56,217 nt of DNA, taken from an uncultured Spirochaetaceae bacterium. Lineage in GTDB: Bacteria > Spirochaetota > Spirochaetia > Sphaerochaetales > Sphaerochaetaceae. The stretch lies in assembly GCA_944388955.1 (NCBI GenBank), contig CALXKJ010000015.1, positions 1-56,217 on the forward strand, in the 5' to 3' direction. Under the pieces are notes generated by a model. It made no database searches, had not been told where the DNA came from, and saw only the letters and a list, made by a program, of their open reading frames with translations. The position numbers and the translations under genes were made by a program. Below are positions 32,323 through 42,272 of this stretch, piece after piece. Every line of letters starts with the position of its first letter. The first letter of the stretch is position 1.

Positions 32323-35298
32323 ATGGCAAAACGCATCGGACTTGTGCTCGCTAATATCTATCAGGGGTCAGCGGTTTCCATGTGGAAAGCATTCGCAGAG
32401 ATTGCGAGGAAATCCAATGACAACGCCCTTATTGTCTTTCCCGGCGGGAAGCTTGGTGAGCTTGAGAATGATGAGTACCTCCGTAATGGCATATTCGATC
32501 TTGTCACTCCCTCGGCTGTTGATGGTGCCGTGATCTGGACTTCGGCACTTTCCGGCGCGGAAGGCTCCCCGATACTCTCAGATTTCGTGAAAGCCAAAGC
32601 GGATGCTGTCCCTGCTGTGTCGCTTGGAATGGATGTCGATGGCTGTCCCAGTGTCACTTTCGACGCTTATCATGGGCTTTTATCGGAAGTCTCGCATATG
32701 ATAGAAGTCCATGGAGACAGGAAGATTGCTTTTCTCCGTGGTCCTGAGACGCATTCAAGTGCTGAAGAGCGCTTCAATGCCTATAAAGATGCACTCTCTA
32801 GCCATGGAATCGTGTTTGATTCCCTTCTTGTCTCATCTCCCCATTCATGGTCTGATGGCAATAAAGCAATCCGGGAGCTTGTCGATGAGCGAAACCTCGT
32901 ACCCGGAAAGGACTTCACTGCGCTTGTGGCGGCTTCTGACATGATGCTCTTAGCCGCGTCGGAGTATCTTGCGGCAAAAGGCTTCAGCATCCCGTTGTCC
33001 ATTCACGCGGCGGGCTTCAACGATAGCGTGGAGAATGTTCTCATGCCAGTTGAGCTTACTACAGTCAGGATGCCTATCAAGGAGCTTGCAGCTGAATCAT
33101 ATAATCTTCTTGGAAAGCTTTTGGATGGGGAGACATGCCATAACATGCTTCTTCCGTGCGATCTGGTCATAAGGCATTCCTGCGGCTGCAAAGAGCTGGC
33201 GGGGGATGGCTTCTGGGAGAAGGTGAGAAAGCGCATGCCCAATCAGGATGCGATGCAAGCCTCCCGCCTTATAGTCAGTTATCTCAAGGGGAAAGGTGAT
33301 GATGAGCTTCTGTACTCATCTTGCGAGGCTTTCATCGCATCAGGCGGTGATGTCGGTGCGTTGTTTGATGCCATATCCATATTGCCTGAAGATATATCAT
33401 CATCGCGGAGGAATGCGGTTCATCGCCGTATTGTCATGGAAGAGAGGAGGGCGGCAGTAGACGAGAAGCAGAGGACTCAGACACTTCTCTCTGCCCTCAA
33501 TCTCTTCAAGCGTGAGCTCCTTGCGGCGCGTTCAATGGAGGCGATTCCAGAGATTATGCAATCATCATTCCGCGCGTTAGGGATAACAAGCGCATGCCTC
33601 ATGCTCTACAAGGATTTCACGTACGCAGAAGCTGTTGGAGGCTTCATTGGTGATGAACTCACGCTATCGAGAGAAATATTTCCACGCTCTCTTCTTATTC
33701 CGCCGTTTCTTTCGCATTGGATTGACCATGGGACATTCGTTGTCGAGCCTCTGTTTTATGGCAAGGAGGAGCTTGGGTATATCATAATCGGGACAGAGTG
33801 GGTGGAAGGCTATGTGCTTGAGGACATCAGGGTATCGCTTTCATCTGCGCTTCGTGGAATAAGCCTTCTTGAGGCCGCAAATGAAGCGAAAGATAAAGCG
33901 GAGAGCGCAGAAAGGGAGGCGGAGCAGTTCTATGCCACGCTTTCTGGCGGTGTCATGGAGCCGATAGGAAAGATCCGGGCCGCGCTTGTTTCTCCATCAA
34001 GGCTTTCTCGTCAGCAGCTTCTCGCGTCCGTTCTCGATGCAGAGCATCTTCTTGAGCTCTCGCTCATGGAGAGAGATGAGCTTTTCCTCAGTTTTTCGCT
34101 TTTCCCTCTTCATGAGATTCTTCCCCTATACGGAGGAGAGCCGCTTCCATTGATTGAAGCGGATCGCGATAAGCTATCCGATGCACTGAATCTTCTCGTT
34201 GAAGGTGAGTCATACGTATCGCTAACGGATGATGGCTTTGTCATCAAAGGTGCATTGAAGGATTCTGACAGGATATCCAGAGAGTATGCAGAGCGTGTGA
34301 TTCTCGTTCATTCAGGGCTCTTGAGAACTGAAGATGGGATAGTTTCCATCATCCTTCGCTATCCTTCTGCGGGTGGAAATCCTGTAAGGGGGCATGGCTT
34401 TGTCTATTCAGGAGAGAAGCCTGATGTCCCGAAGCTGGAGATGGAGCCTGTCTCAATCCAGAAGCTTCACTCGAGAAAACCTGCCGCCCTTGTTTTGTCA
34501 TCGCAGTCGAGTGAGGCTTCAGATGCACTGCTTTCAGATACACTGCTTGGGAATATACCGCTTGTTATATATTCATCTCCCGCTCCCTCCGTGAAAGCTG
34601 TCCTTGAGCGTATTGCGGAAAGCGATGAGCTTACTGTCGTGGTATATGGTCCGATGTCACTCGTCCCAGAAAATCTACGCGCTAAAGCCAGAATCACATC
34701 ATCGCTTCCTGAGACAAGGAAGAACGGCAAGGAAATCGCGCTGTTTACTGACTATTCAATCGATTCAATCCGTGTTTTCAGATCCAGCGTGCGTCATGCA
34801 TCGATTCCTGTTGTCGCAGTGAAGAAGAGAATCACTTCGCAGGATGCGGAGGATGCTCTTTCCGTGCAGAATCTCATCATCGCCAATTCATCCATCCTTG
34901 AATATGATGGCTTTGTATCGCATCTCAAGGCGATTGCCTCTTCTGGAGCATTGCCTCCGATGACAGGTGTCCTCATCAAGAAAGCTATTGCTTATTTCAA
35001 TGAGCATGCCGTGAAAGGGATATCACGCTGGCAGGTCGCGCAGGCTGTCAGTATCAGTGAGGATTATCTTGCGCGTATATTCCGCCGTGAGCTTGGCCTC
35101 TCGCCATGGGAGTATCTCAATATATTCAGAATCCAGCTTGCAACTGGTCTTATTCTCAATTCAAGTAAGACTTTAGCGGAGATAGCAGAAGCGACTGGAT
35201 TTCAGGATCAGGCTTATTTCTCCCGCGTCTTCAGCAAAGTGAAAGGCTATTCCCCAGGCAGATTAAGGAAGCTGAAGAATGTCGGAATTGTACAATGA
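32323..35298 (+). CDS. Large AraC regulator with relic kinase and receiver domains
   Basis: A 991-residue soluble protein. Residues 1-295 form a LacI-like periplasmic-binding-protein sensor (MAKRIGLVLANIYQGSAVSM; the end has RHSCGCKE). A GAF-like part (about 385-520) follows. About 525-590 looks like a degenerate histidine-kinase dimer helix (FYATLSGGVMEPIGKIRAAL), with no acceptor His. About 600-690 resembles HATPase_c (IEADRDKLSDALNLLVEG) with no obvious ATP loops. About 715-835 resembles a receiver without a clear phospho-Asp. The last 100 residues are an AraC domain (LAEIAEATGFQDQAYFSRVF). It lies just before the LplB/LplC transporter operon and probably controls it by direct sugar binding. 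Confidence 0.85.
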   Translation: MAKRIGLVLANIYQGSAVSMWKAFAEIARKSNDNALIVFPGGKLGELENDEYLRNGIFDLVTPSAVDGAVIWTSALSGAEGSPILSDFVKAKADAVPAVSLGMDVDGCPSVTFDAYHGLLSEVSHMIEVHGDRKIAFLRGPETHSSAEERFNAYKDALSSHGIVFDSLLVSSPHSWSDGNKAIRELVDERNLVPGKDFTALVAASDMMLLAASEYLAAKGFSIPLSIHAAGFNDSVENVLMPVELTTVRMPIKELAAESYNLLGKLLDGETCHNMLLPCDLVIRHSCGCKELAGDGFWEKVRKRMPNQDAMQASRLIVSYLKGKGDDELLYSSCEAFIASGGDVGALFDAISILPEDISSSRRNAVHRRIVMEERRAAVDEKQRTQTLLSALNLFKRELLAARSMEAIPEIMQSSFRALGITSACLMLYKDFTYAEAVGGFIGDELTLSREIFPRSLLIPPFLSHWIDHGTFVVEPLFYGKEELGYIIIGTEWVEGYVLEDIRVSLSSALRGISLLEAANEAKDKAESAEREAEQFYATLSGGVMEPIGKIRAALVSPSRLSRQQLLASVLDAEHLLELSLMERDELFLSFSLFPLHEILPLYGGEPLPLIEADRDKLSDALNLLVEGESYVSLTDDGFVIKGALKDSDRISREYAERVILVHSGLLRTEDGIVSIILRYPSAGGNPVRGHGFVYSGEKPDVPKLEMEPVSIQKLHSRKPAALVLSSQSSEASDALLSDTLLGNIPLVIYSSPAPSVKAVLERIAESDELTVVVYGPMSLVPENLRAKARITSSLPETRKNGKEIALFTDYSIDSIRVFRSSVRHASIPVVAVKKRITSQDAEDALSVQNLIIANSSILEYDGFVSHLKAIASSGALPPMTGVLIKKAIAYFNEHAVKGISRWQVAQAVSISEDYLARIFRRELGLSPWEYLNIFRIQLATGLILNSSKTLAEIAEATGFQDQAYFSRVFSKVKGYSPGRLRKLKNVGIVQ

Positions 35299-35351
35299 GT
35301 AGTTTGGATAATCCTTAAACCTTCCATTAGACTTCTTTCTGAGGTTAGGCA

Positions 35352-36314
35352 ATGACAACAGCAGAAAACAAGGAAAGAAGCACTTCACAAGTCCTTCAGA
35401 AACCTGCGAGAAGCAAGCTCAGAAGAGAGATTTCCCGTCATCGCTCTGTGTATCTTCTCGCGCTGATTCCGCTTGTGTACTACATTATCTTCAAGTACGT
35501 TCCCATATGGAATGCCCAGATAGCTTTCAGGGATTTCATGGCTGTACGTGGTGTCACAGGCTCAGAATGGATCGGCCTTGAGAATTTCCGCACATTCGTC
35601 GACAGCTTCTATTTCTGGTCATTGATAAGGAATACAGTCATGTATTCTGTCGGTAAGCTTGTCATTTCGCTGCCGCTCTCAATCATCTTGGCAATCTGCA
35701 TTTATGAATGCACAAAGCCTGGATTGAGGAAAGTCGTGCAGACGCTTGCCTATCTTCCGCACTTCCTTTCATGGGTCATCATGTATGGAATCCTCCTTGC
35801 GCTTCTTGCACCTGGTGATGGTGTTGTCAATGATGTCATAAAGCTTGCGGGCGGCAAGGCTATCGACTTCCTTTCGAATGTGAAGACATTTCCGTGGGTT
35901 GTGCTCTTTTCAGATGCGTGGAAGGAGATGGGCTGGTCTGCGATTATATTCATTGCAGCCCTCATGGGCATAGATGTGTCTCTCTTCGAGGCTGCAATGG
36001 TTGAAGGGGCGAACAGCTGGCAGCGTGTCAGGTATATAACGATTCCCGCGATTATGCCTGTCGTCGTTACTGTGCTTATTCTGAAGCTGGGTACAATTCT
36101 CGATGCTGGCTTCAATCAGATATTCATGCTCTATTCGCCTCAGGTATATTCCGTCGCGGATATCATTGATACGTGGGTTTACAGGCAGGGACTTCTTGAA
36201 TTCGAGTTCGGTCTGGCAACTGCTGTCGGGCTTTTCAAGGGTGTTTTCGGAATGATGCTTGTTCTCTTCGCCAACTGGCTGTCCAGACGGCTGACTGACA
36301 ATTCCCTTTTCTGA
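35352..36314 (+). CDS. LplB-type sugar ABC transporter permease
   Basis: A 320-residue inner-membrane permease of the LplB/YtcP group, which usually imports complex plant oligosaccharides such as rhamnogalacturonan fragments. The N-terminal stretch SVYLLALIPLVYYIIFKYVP and the loop LFEAAMVEGANSWQRVRYIT (EAA motif) are characteristic. Its partner starts 11 bases downstream and the cognate binding protein is third. It lies 53 bases after the AraC regulator gene. Confidence 0.93.
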   Translation: MTTAENKERSTSQVLQKPARSKLRREISRHRSVYLLALIPLVYYIIFKYVPIWNAQIAFRDFMAVRGVTGSEWIGLENFRTFVDSFYFWSLIRNTVMYSVGKLVISLPLSIILAICIYECTKPGLRKVVQTLAYLPHFLSWVIMYGILLALLAPGDGVVNDVIKLAGGKAIDFLSNVKTFPWVVLFSDAWKEMGWSAIIFIAALMGIDVSLFEAAMVEGANSWQRVRYITIPAIMPVVVTVLILKLGTILDAGFNQIFMLYSPQVYSVADIIDTWVYRQGLLEFEFGLATAVGLFKGVFGMMLVLFANWLSRRLTDNSLF

Positions 36315-36324
36315 GGAGCATGGT

Positions 36325-37242
36325 ATGGCAGAGATAAAGAGAAGACATCTTAAATACGAGCTGCAGAACAAGAAAGTGAAGCTGACGAAAGCTGATCACG
36401 TCTTCAATGTCGTAGTGAACCTCTTCATGGTTTTCATCCTGATAGTCATCCTTATACCGGTGTGGTCAACGATAACGCTCTCATTCCGTCCGAATGATTA
36501 TCTTGGCTCGAATCTGGAAGGTATGTTCCTTCCGCCATGGCAGTGGTCTCCGGATGCCTATACCGCGCTTCTTGGCAATGATGGCTTCCTTGATGCTTTC
36601 TTCAATAGCTTCAGGATTCTCGTCGGCGGTGTTGCGACTGCGCTCATCCTTACTATCCCGATGGCTTATGTGCTTTCTGTTCATAGCCTTCCGGGACGCA
36701 AGATAATAAACCTCATTGTCATCATCCCGTATGTCTTCAACGTCGGAATGATTCCCACATACCTGCTTGTGAGAGACCTTGGACTGATGAATCATCTTTC
36801 TGCGGTTTTCCTTCCAGGCGCTATATCAACATACAACTGCATAATCATGAGGCAGTTCTTTGTCGGCATACCGAATGAGCTGAAGGAATCGGCACGTATA
36901 GATGGCTGCACTGAGCTTCAGGTGCTTTTCAGGATAATCCTTCCGCTCTCTAAGGCGATTGTGATGACGATAGGTCTTTATTATGGTGTGTCGTTCTGGA
37001 ATGACTTCTTCAACGCGATGCTTTATCTGAACGATAACCAGCCGCTTCCGATACTTCTCAGGAACATACTTCTCGCATCCGGTATGAATGAGTATGTCGA
37101 AGTCAATGCGTTCGGCAACGCTCCTGTGAGTGCTATCAAGGCGGCATCGGTATTCATGAGTGCTATCCCTATGATTGTGGCATACCCATTCATACAGAAG
37201 TACTTTACGAAAGGAACGCTTCTCGGATCGGTCAAGGGCTGA
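36325..37242 (+). CDS. LplC-type sugar ABC transporter permease
   Basis: A 305-residue CUT1 permease with six helices. The EAA loop is LKESARIDGCTELQVLFRII and the C-terminus ends YFTKGTLLGSVKG, typical of the LplC group. It pairs with the LplB-type gene just upstream and the binding protein just downstream. No ATPase gene is nearby. Confidence 0.93.
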   Translation: MAEIKRRHLKYELQNKKVKLTKADHVFNVVVNLFMVFILIVILIPVWSTITLSFRPNDYLGSNLEGMFLPPWQWSPDAYTALLGNDGFLDAFFNSFRILVGGVATALILTIPMAYVLSVHSLPGRKIINLIVIIPYVFNVGMIPTYLLVRDLGLMNHLSAVFLPGAISTYNCIIMRQFFVGIPNELKESARIDGCTELQVLFRIILPLSKAIVMTIGLYYGVSFWNDFFNAMLYLNDNQPLPILLRNILLASGMNEYVEVNAFGNAPVSAIKAASVFMSAIPMIVAYPFIQKYFTKGTLLGSVKG

Positions 37243-37268
37243 TCCTGAAGATATAAAAGGAGGAAGGA

Positions 37269-38849
37269 ATGAGAAAACTCAAAAGCATTCTTCTGGTTGT
37301 CATGGCAGTGCTTATGGCACTTCCTGTATTCGCTGGAGGTAGCAAGGATACGGCAAAGGCCGCAGGTACCCCTGATGATCCTGTAACGATAGATCTCTGG
37401 TTCGGTGCGGCTGTCACGGAAGCTGGAATGATACCTGATGACTGGGTTGGATATGATATTATCCGCGAGAAGCTTGGTATCGATCTCAAGCTCACGATGC
37501 TTCCATCGAATGAATCGGATCAGGATGTGAGAATCCAGGCAGCAGGTGCTGCTAATGAGCTTCCGGATCTCTTCATGGTCCGCCGTCCGGTTCTCACGAA
37601 TCTCGTGAAGCAGGGTCTTGTGGCTCAGGTTGATGACTGCTTCGAGAAGATGCCAGTGCGTACAGCGCAGCAGTATGATGCGTCCTCGATCGCGCATACG
37701 ACTATAAACGGACATGTATATGGCTTCGCTTCCCCAGGCGCAATCGCGAAGAATGAAGGCCTTCTCGTAAGAAAAGACTGGCTTGATAAACTCGGTCTTG
37801 AAATCCCTACTACTCTTGACGAGTTTATCGAAGTCGCGAGAGCTTTCACTTTTGATGATCCTGATGGAAACGGCAGAGATGATACCTATGGCTATGGTGC
37901 GTTTGTCGAGACAGATGCGACTCTCAAGGGTTATCCAGGGTCAAGGCTCTGGCCGATAATGGGTGCATTCGGTGTTGAGGGCCTCTGGAGCTTTGATTCA
38001 GAGACAGCTGGACTGAGCATTTATAAGCCTGAATTCTATGATTTCATGGTTACACTCAAGGCGATGTGCGATGAAGGCCTTATCGATCCTAACTGGCTTT
38101 CATATAAGAAGGATGATTTCCGTGCTGCATGGAAGCAGGGTAGATTCGGCATGATGTATGAGCAGAATGCAGCGTATGCCGCCACAGCAAACTATGCGCC
38201 GTTCGACAAGAACTTCCCAGATGGTGAGTGGATTGTCATCGATGCTATCACGGGACCGGAAGGCCATGCCGCAATCGGTGCATATGATATGAATTATCGT
38301 ATCTACGCAGTAAGCCAGAAGGCAGTCGATGCTGGAAAGCTTGATAAAATCTGCGAGCTTCTTGAATGGATGAGCAGCGATGAAGGCTATTATCTTCTTG
38401 GATGGGGACAGGAAGGTGTGAACTATGTCCTTGATGAGAATGGCATTCCAGTCGCAGGCGACCTCGGTGATAACGCATTCACAGGCTCAAAGGGCCAGGT
38501 CGTGACACAGCTTAGAAACATGGTCTTCTACAATGGAGACGTCGAGCTTGCTTCCCGTTACCCGACCTATGTGACGGAAGTATCCGGCAAGACGATGTCC
38601 GCGCTTACGACGCTCCGTGAAATGCAGGCAAAGAAGTGGACAAGCGCAGTAGGATCCGGAACAATGCCGACTCCTAATGCTGATGTCCAGAGATACTACG
38701 ATCAGAGCCTTGCAGAATTCCTTACTGGCGCGAAGGAGCTTACTCCAGCTAACTGGCAGGCATTCCTTGATCAGTTCAATAAGATTGGAGGAGAGGCGTG
38801 GAATCAGGCGGGAATCGCCAAGATGACTGAAGACGGACTTATCCGCTGA
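37269..38849 (+). CDS. LipO-type sugar ABC transporter binding protein
   Basis: A 526-residue extracellular solute-binding protein, about 100 residues longer than the other two, as usual for the LplABC/YtcQ group. Signal peptide MRKLKSILLVVMAVLMALPVFA is followed by GGSKDTAKA, again without a lipobox cysteine. The ATG follows AAAGGAGG. The sugar hydrolase genes next door (GH105, GH28) point to pectin-derived oligogalacturonides or rhamnogalacturonides as ligand. A GC-rich hairpin follows its stop codon. Confidence 0.92.
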   Translation: MRKLKSILLVVMAVLMALPVFAGGSKDTAKAAGTPDDPVTIDLWFGAAVTEAGMIPDDWVGYDIIREKLGIDLKLTMLPSNESDQDVRIQAAGAANELPDLFMVRRPVLTNLVKQGLVAQVDDCFEKMPVRTAQQYDASSIAHTTINGHVYGFASPGAIAKNEGLLVRKDWLDKLGLEIPTTLDEFIEVARAFTFDDPDGNGRDDTYGYGAFVETDATLKGYPGSRLWPIMGAFGVEGLWSFDSETAGLSIYKPEFYDFMVTLKAMCDEGLIDPNWLSYKKDDFRAAWKQGRFGMMYEQNAAYAATANYAPFDKNFPDGEWIVIDAITGPEGHAAIGAYDMNYRIYAVSQKAVDAGKLDKICELLEWMSSDEGYYLLGWGQEGVNYVLDENGIPVAGDLGDNAFTGSKGQVVTQLRNMVFYNGDVELASRYPTYVTEVSGKTMSALTTLREMQAKKWTSAVGSGTMPTPNADVQRYYDQSLAEFLTGAKELTPANWQAFLDQFNKIGGEAWNQAGIAKMTEDGLIR

Positions 38850-38858
38850 TTGAAAGCA

Positions 38859-38882
38859 CAAGCCGCTCTTCGGGGCGGCTTG
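38859..38882 (+). terminator. Intercistronic hairpin after binding-protein gene
   Basis: CAAGCCGC (38859-38866) pairs with GCGGCTTG (38875-38882) around an 8-base loop. No T run follows, so transcription probably continues into the GH105 and GH28 genes. Confidence 0.6.
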
Positions 38883-38896
38883 AATTGTGAGGTGAT

Positions 38897-39979
38897 ATGC
38901 ATATCCCACTTTCTATTGATGTAGTTAGAGGTGTTGAGAACCGCTATAGACCCGGCATGATGAAGTGGCACTATGAGCATGGGCTTGTACTCTATGCTTC
39001 ATATATTTCAGCTCTCCTTCATCGTGACAGCACTGTTTATCCATGGATTTACTCCATGTATAGTCCGATGATTGCTGAAGACGGGAATATAATGACTTAC
39101 AGGAAAGGTGAGTACAATCTTGATCAGATCAATGCTGGCCGCATGCTTTTCAATCTTTACAGGGAAAGCGGGGAGAAGCGTTTCCTGAAAGCGGCAGATA
39201 TTCTCTATTCGCAGCTCGAGACACAGCCGCGCTGCCGCTCCGGTGTCTACTGGCATAAGGAGATATATCCCTGGCAGATCTGGCTTGATGGCCTTTATAT
39301 GGAAGGCCCTTTCAAAGCGGAATATGCATCGCTGAGAGGAGCTGATGATGCTTTCGATGATATCGTGTCACAGCTCCTGATTGTGCGTGAGCTTATGCGT
39401 GATGAGAAAACCGGGCTTTATTATCATTGCTATGATGAATCGAGAGGAATGAAATGGTCTGATGACAGGACGGGGCTTTCTCCTCATTTCTGGTCTCGGG
39501 CGATAGGGTGGTATTTCATGGCGCTTATAGATGTCCTCGATTATCTTCCTCAGTCGCATGCCGGGAGGGAAAGCATCATCGGCGTGATTTCCGAGCTCGC
39601 TTCTGCCATTATTCGTTTCCAGGATGATGGAGGCATGTGGTATCAGGTGACAGATGAAGGTGGAAGAGAAGGCAATTATCATGAGACATCATCTACTTCC
39701 ATGTTCGCTTATTCCTTATTGAAGGGAATCCGCATGGGCTATCTTCCTTCTGCGTATAAAGTGAATGCGCTCAAGGCTATACAGGGCATATGCAATGAGT
39801 ATCTTAGGGAGGATGAGAGCGGATTGCATTTAGGTGGTATCTGCTCTGTCGCTGGGCTTGGCGGCAATCCTTACAGAGACGGCTCTTTCCGCTATTATAT
39901 CAGCGAGAAGGTGGTTGAGGATGACTTCAAGGGAGTTGGGCCTTTCATCCTTGCATGTTCTGAACTGGAGAAGAGCTGA
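38897..39979 (+). CDS. Unsaturated rhamnogalacturonyl hydrolase, GH105
   Basis: A 360-residue family GH105 alpha/alpha-barrel enzyme of the YteR/YesR type. It removes the unsaturated galacturonic acid that rhamnogalacturonan lyases leave on oligosaccharides. YteR D88 and D143 correspond to D76 in YNLDQINAG and D131 in YPWQIWLDGLYM. There is no signal peptide, so it acts on imported sugar. ATG 38897 follows GAGGTG. Its stop overlaps the start of the GH28 gene. Confidence 0.92.
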   Translation: MHIPLSIDVVRGVENRYRPGMMKWHYEHGLVLYASYISALLHRDSTVYPWIYSMYSPMIAEDGNIMTYRKGEYNLDQINAGRMLFNLYRESGEKRFLKAADILYSQLETQPRCRSGVYWHKEIYPWQIWLDGLYMEGPFKAEYASLRGADDAFDDIVSQLLIVRELMRDEKTGLYYHCYDESRGMKWSDDRTGLSPHFWSRAIGWYFMALIDVLDYLPQSHAGRESIIGVISELASAIIRFQDDGGMWYQVTDEGGREGNYHETSSTSMFAYSLLKGIRMGYLPSAYKVNALKAIQGICNEYLREDESGLHLGGICSVAGLGGNPYRDGSFRYYISEKVVEDDFKGVGPFILACSELEKS

Positions 39980-41310
39980 TGATTGTACCTTTATCTCTTT
40001 CATCTGATAACCATGATGCGATAATCCACGCGCTGGAGAAAGATGGTGTGGCTGTTCTTCGAGGTGGCGTATATATCTCGTCGCCGCTGGCCATGCCGTC
40101 ATCATCGCGCCTTGTCATCGAGCGCGATGCCACGCTGAAATTCATTCCTGATTTCTCGCTCTATAAACCTGTTTTCTCACGCTGGGAAGGCGTTGGATGC
40201 TGGTGCATGCATCCATGTCTTTTCATAAATGAGGAAAACGATGTTGTTATAGAAGGCGATGGAGTGATTGATGGCTCGGGTGAAGCCTGGTGGAATGAGA
40301 TCAGAAGAAAGAGAATGGAAGGTGCTGCCGGCCCTGAAAGCGTGATTGAGAAAGAGCTTGCCGCTCTTAATCCCGGTTATGCAGCTCAGCCCGGAGGTGG
40401 TGGCGGAAGAGCTTACCAGTTCCTGCGTCCGCCACTTGTGCAGATAAGGAAAAGCAGGAATGTCGTGATATCAGGGGTGACGCTCATGTCTTCTCCATTC
40501 TGGACGCTGCATCCGCTTTTATCCGATAACATCCGCATTGAGGGGGTGACGATAGAAAATCCCGCAGATGCTCCAAATACAGATGGTATTGATATCGAGT
40601 CATGCTCATCTGTCTCTGTTCTCAGGTCATCGGTCTTTGTAGGTGATGATGGTATCGCGATAAAATCCGGCTCAGGAAAGGAAGGTAGGGCTGAGAATAT
40701 TCCTTCCCGTGATATCACGATAAGGGAATGCACTGTGAAATCAGCCCATGGAGGAGCTGTAATCGGCTCAGAGACTGCGGCTGAGATATCCGACGTGCTT
40801 GTCGAGGACTGTGTTTTCGATGGTACCGACCGCGGGGTACGTATCAAGACAAGACGTGGTCGCGGCGGCAATATACATGATTTGATCTTCCGTCGTCTTG
40901 TGATGAAAGATAATCTCTGCCCATTCGTAATCAATACATACTACAGGTGCGGCACTGATGATGATTCTCTTTTCACTCTTTCATCAATGCCTGTCGATGA
41001 GCTGACACCTATGATATACGGAATAACAATCGAAGGATGCCGCGCATATGACTCAAAAGCCTCCGCTGGTATGGTCGTTGGGCTTCCTGAGATGCCGATA
41101 AAAGGGCTGAACGTGCTTAGCTCATCCTTTTCTGTCTCCGAAAGCGCTGACGTACCACCATCGGAGAGCGATATGTATAAAGGGCTTCCTGAGCCTGAAT
41201 CACGTGGTTTCAGAGTGCGTAACGCTGTATTGCATATTGAGGATACAGAGATAATATGCGATGGTCCCGGACTGCTGCTTGAAAGCGGTGCAGAGCTTTC
41301 AGACCGTTGA
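39979..41310 (+). CDS. Polygalacturonase, GH28
   Basis: A 443-residue right-handed beta-helix glycosidase with all four GH28 motifs: NTDGID (200-205, catalytic Asp202), GDDGIAIKSG (222-231, Asp223/Asp224), AHGG (256-259) and RIK (288-290). It hydrolyses galacturonosyl linkages of pectin. No signal peptide is present, so it probably trims imported oligogalacturonides as an exo-type enzyme. Its start overlaps the GH105 stop, and its 3' end overlaps the end of the convergent GntR gene by 12 bases. Confidence 0.93.
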   Translation: MIVPLSLSSDNHDAIIHALEKDGVAVLRGGVYISSPLAMPSSSRLVIERDATLKFIPDFSLYKPVFSRWEGVGCWCMHPCLFINEENDVVIEGDGVIDGSGEAWWNEIRRKRMEGAAGPESVIEKELAALNPGYAAQPGGGGGRAYQFLRPPLVQIRKSRNVVISGVTLMSSPFWTLHPLLSDNIRIEGVTIENPADAPNTDGIDIESCSSVSVLRSSVFVGDDGIAIKSGSGKEGRAENIPSRDITIRECTVKSAHGGAVIGSETAAEISDVLVEDCVFDGTDRGVRIKTRRGRGGNIHDLIFRRLVMKDNLCPFVINTYYRCGTDDDSLFTLSSMPVDELTPMIYGITIEGCRAYDSKASAGMVVGLPEMPIKGLNVLSSSFSVSESADVPPSESDMYKGLPEPESRGFRVRNAVLHIEDTEIICDGPGLLLESGAELSDR

Positions 41311-41991
41311 GGTGAAGTAGTTGCTGTATTCTTCAGAGAATAGCTTGCTCCCCAGTCTCCTGACACCTCCGTAGAGGTGCTCCCTCATAAGCTCTTCAAT
41401 CCCATCTGTCGTTTTATTGTCAATCATCTCCATCATCTTCTTGTGATCTCTCATGACATCGGGGACATTCTTCGCACCGACTATATCGAGCCTGATGAAT
41501 CTTGAGTAATCCGGATGCGGCTTCGTGATCATATTCCAGAGATAGAGCTTATCCATTGATTGGAACCATATTCTGTGCATCTCGAGATCTTTCTGCAGGA
41601 AAAGGTTTATATCGAAAGTGGAGAGATCATCTATTCCTTCTGCGGCTTTCTTCAGCTGCTCGAATGTATAGCGGACTTCCTCGATTTCAGTCGGTGATGA
41701 TTTACGTATGAAATCCCTAAGCACCATCGACTCGACAGCGACGCGGAGATATATGATTTCCGAAGCTGTCTCGATTGAAATCGGCTTCACGAAAGTCCCT
41801 TTCCCCGGGATTATCTTCACAAAGCCATTTTCCTGCAATCTCTGCAGGACGCTTCTTATAGGAGTTCTGGATACATTGAAGCGCGTGGCGAGAGAGTTTT
41901 CGCCCAGCATCTCATTGGGTTTTGTCCTCAGCTCTGTGATTTCCCCTTCTATTATCTCATAAATCTGATCTACTGTTTGCTGCTCCTTCAA
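41299..41991 (-). CDS. GntR/FadR-type transcriptional regulator (FCD domain)
   Basis: A 230-residue regulator starting at TTG 41991, chosen because a GGAGG site lies 5-6 bases before it; the upstream ATG at 42004 is out of frame. The N-terminal winged helix (TRFNVSRTPIRSVLQRLQEN) is followed by an FCD ligand-binding domain (about 95-220) of the kind that binds organic acids and sugar acids. It is divergent from the TRAP/aldolase operon. A TGTATACA box overlaps its leader and two more lie at the TRAP promoter, so it probably represses both. Confidence 0.92.
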   Translation of the reverse strand: MKEQQTVDQIYEIIEGEITELRTKPNEMLGENSLATRFNVSRTPIRSVLQRLQENGFVKIIPGKGTFVKPISIETASEIIYLRVAVESMVLRDFIRKSSPTEIEEVRYTFEQLKKAAEGIDDLSTFDINLFLQKDLEMHRIWFQSMDKLYLWNMITKPHPDYSRFIRLDIVGAKNVPDVMRDHKKMMEMIDNKTTDGIEELMREHLYGGVRRLGSKLFSEEYSNYFTSTV

Positions 41992-42003
41992 TGTAATCCT
42001 CCA

Positions 42004-42229
42004 TGTATACAGCTATCTATATAGAAGGATTATATATCCCAAAAGACGGGATTTTCAAGAAAATTGCTTATATAGTAAGGATTTCTGCTATATGTGCAAT
42101 TTGTGAAGATTTTTGTTGCACGCTCGCTGAAACCATGATAGCGTATAACAAGATGTATACAAGTTTATAGCTTTTCTGGATTATCTTGCCAGTAAATCTA
42201 TTAAACATAACTAGATGTATATGTATACA
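42004..42229. promoter_or_regulatory. GntR operator boxes in divergent region
   Basis: The 8-base palindrome TGTATACA occurs at 42004-42011 (next to the gntR-type start), 42154-42161 and 42222-42229 (44 bases before the TRAP binding-protein gene). It matches FCD-GntR operators in kind and would couple autoregulation with control of the TRAP operon. The 281-base gap holds no other gene. Confidence 0.65.
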
Positions 42230-42272
42230 TTTGTCAAAACCAATAAAATGGTGGACAAAGGAGGACTTTCAG

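Noticed and set aside
41299-41310. Overlap of GH28 and GntR 3' ends as a possible frame error
   Set aside because: Both proteins are full length with family-typical ends, and a 12-base convergent overlap is ordinary.
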